Positions 5,873 to 6,065 of a stretch of DNA of 6,065 bases are shown here, in pieces. The stretch's first letter is position 1, and every line of letters begins with the position of its first letter. A model generated the notes under the pieces. It had not been told where the DNA came from. It made no database searches and was given only the letters and a program-made list of their open reading frames with translations. The DNA comes from an uncultured Roseburia sp. (GTDB lineage: Bacteria > Bacillota > Clostridia > Lachnospirales > Lachnospiraceae), in the NCBI GenBank assembly GCA_947384095.1, contig CANDFU010000120.1, positions 1 through 6,065 of the forward strand, given 5' to 3'. Made by a program: the position numbers and the translations under genes.

Positions 5873-6065
5873 GGATACCATTTCTGAAACCATGCGGTAA
5901 AAATCCCCATCAGAATCGGCACAACGGAGTTGACGGCGCCCGTATAGGGCCGCATTTCAGTACCCATAAGAGCGTAAGTCCAGACGGGCGTCAGCAGATA
6001 TAAAAATCCCCATAAGAATGTCAGAATCCGGTTTGTTTTTAGAAAAAGCGGATTTTTTAATGCTT
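5848..6065 (-). CDS. Small membrane protein, C-terminal fragment
   Basis: Reading the minus strand from the window edge, a frame stays open for 71 codons to a TAG at 5848-5850; the start lies beyond base 6065. The visible residues hold two hydrophobic helices: one around NRILTFLWGFLYLLTPVWTY (11-30), with a TPVWTY end, and one around VVPILMGIFTAWFQKWYP (47-64), followed by a short charged tail KKVAGAE. A conserved-looking loop, MGTEMRPYTGAVNS, joins them. The Trp/Tyr girdles and the positive tail argue that the frame is real. I do not recognise the family and cannot tell the total length. It is convergent with the hydrolase gene, with 28 bp between the stop codons. Confidence 0.72.
   Translation of the reverse strand, partial: ALKNPLFLKTNRILTFLWGFLYLLTPVWTYALMGTEMRPYTGAVNSVVPILMGIFTAWFQKWYPKKVAGAE

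Noticed and set aside
3994..5886. Shared 12-mer ATACCATTTCTG at 3994-4005 and 5875-5886
   Set aside because: About one 12-base match is expected by chance in 6 kb, and the two contexts (promoter spacer and coding end) are unrelated.

Overview
The window looks like chromosomal DNA from a Gram-positive, moderate-GC anaerobe of the Clostridia, most likely Lachnospiraceae. This is inferred from strong purine-rich Shine-Dalgarno sites (GAGGAAGG, GGAGG, GGGAGGG), AT-rich promoters close to the sigma-A consensus between GC-richer genes, and the mix of gene families. No marker gene fixes the species. There are no tRNAs, rRNAs, insertion sequences or CRISPR arrays, and no gene-free stretch exceeds 300 bp.

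Layout. (1) Bases 2-1799, plus strand: the 3' part of a family-5 (peptide/nickel/opine type) ABC substrate-binding protein gene, followed by its DppB/NikB-type permease. The second permease and the two ATPases that normally follow are absent. A GC-rich hairpin sits on the permease stop codon. (2) Bases 1903-2838, minus strand: a cupin-type AraC/XylS regulator, convergent with the transporter genes. (3) Bases 2839-3043: a 205-bp divergent intergenic region holding a promoter for the regulator, a perfect-consensus promoter for cysK, a palindrome over the cysK -10 and start region, and a near-identical 12/14-bp direct repeat on either side of the regulator promoter. (4) Bases 3044-3982, plus strand: cysK, O-acetylserine-dependent cysteine synthase. 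(5) Bases 3983-4079: a good promoter and a perfect 13-bp inverted repeat in front of the next gene. (6) Bases 4080-5819, plus strand: a probable two-gene operon of an uncharacterised zinc-ribbon/four-helix membrane protein and an alpha/beta hydrolase. (7) Bases 5848-6065, minus strand: the C-terminal 71 residues of a small-helix membrane protein running off the window edge, convergent with the hydrolase.

How the parts may work together. The transporter pair would import a small peptide, metal complex or similar solute, but it needs partners encoded elsewhere. cysK is ordinary cysteine biosynthesis, and its palindrome suggests repression by a cysteine- or Fe-S-sensing Rrf2-type protein (CymR/IscR-like); the AraC protein is a second candidate. 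The zinc-ribbon membrane protein and hydrolase appear co-transcribed and form the least explained unit here. I see no clear sign of a wholly new system. The best leads are the palindromic regulatory sites at 2996-3025 and 4017-4068, the unexplained 4080-5819 pair, and the incomplete transporter operon.
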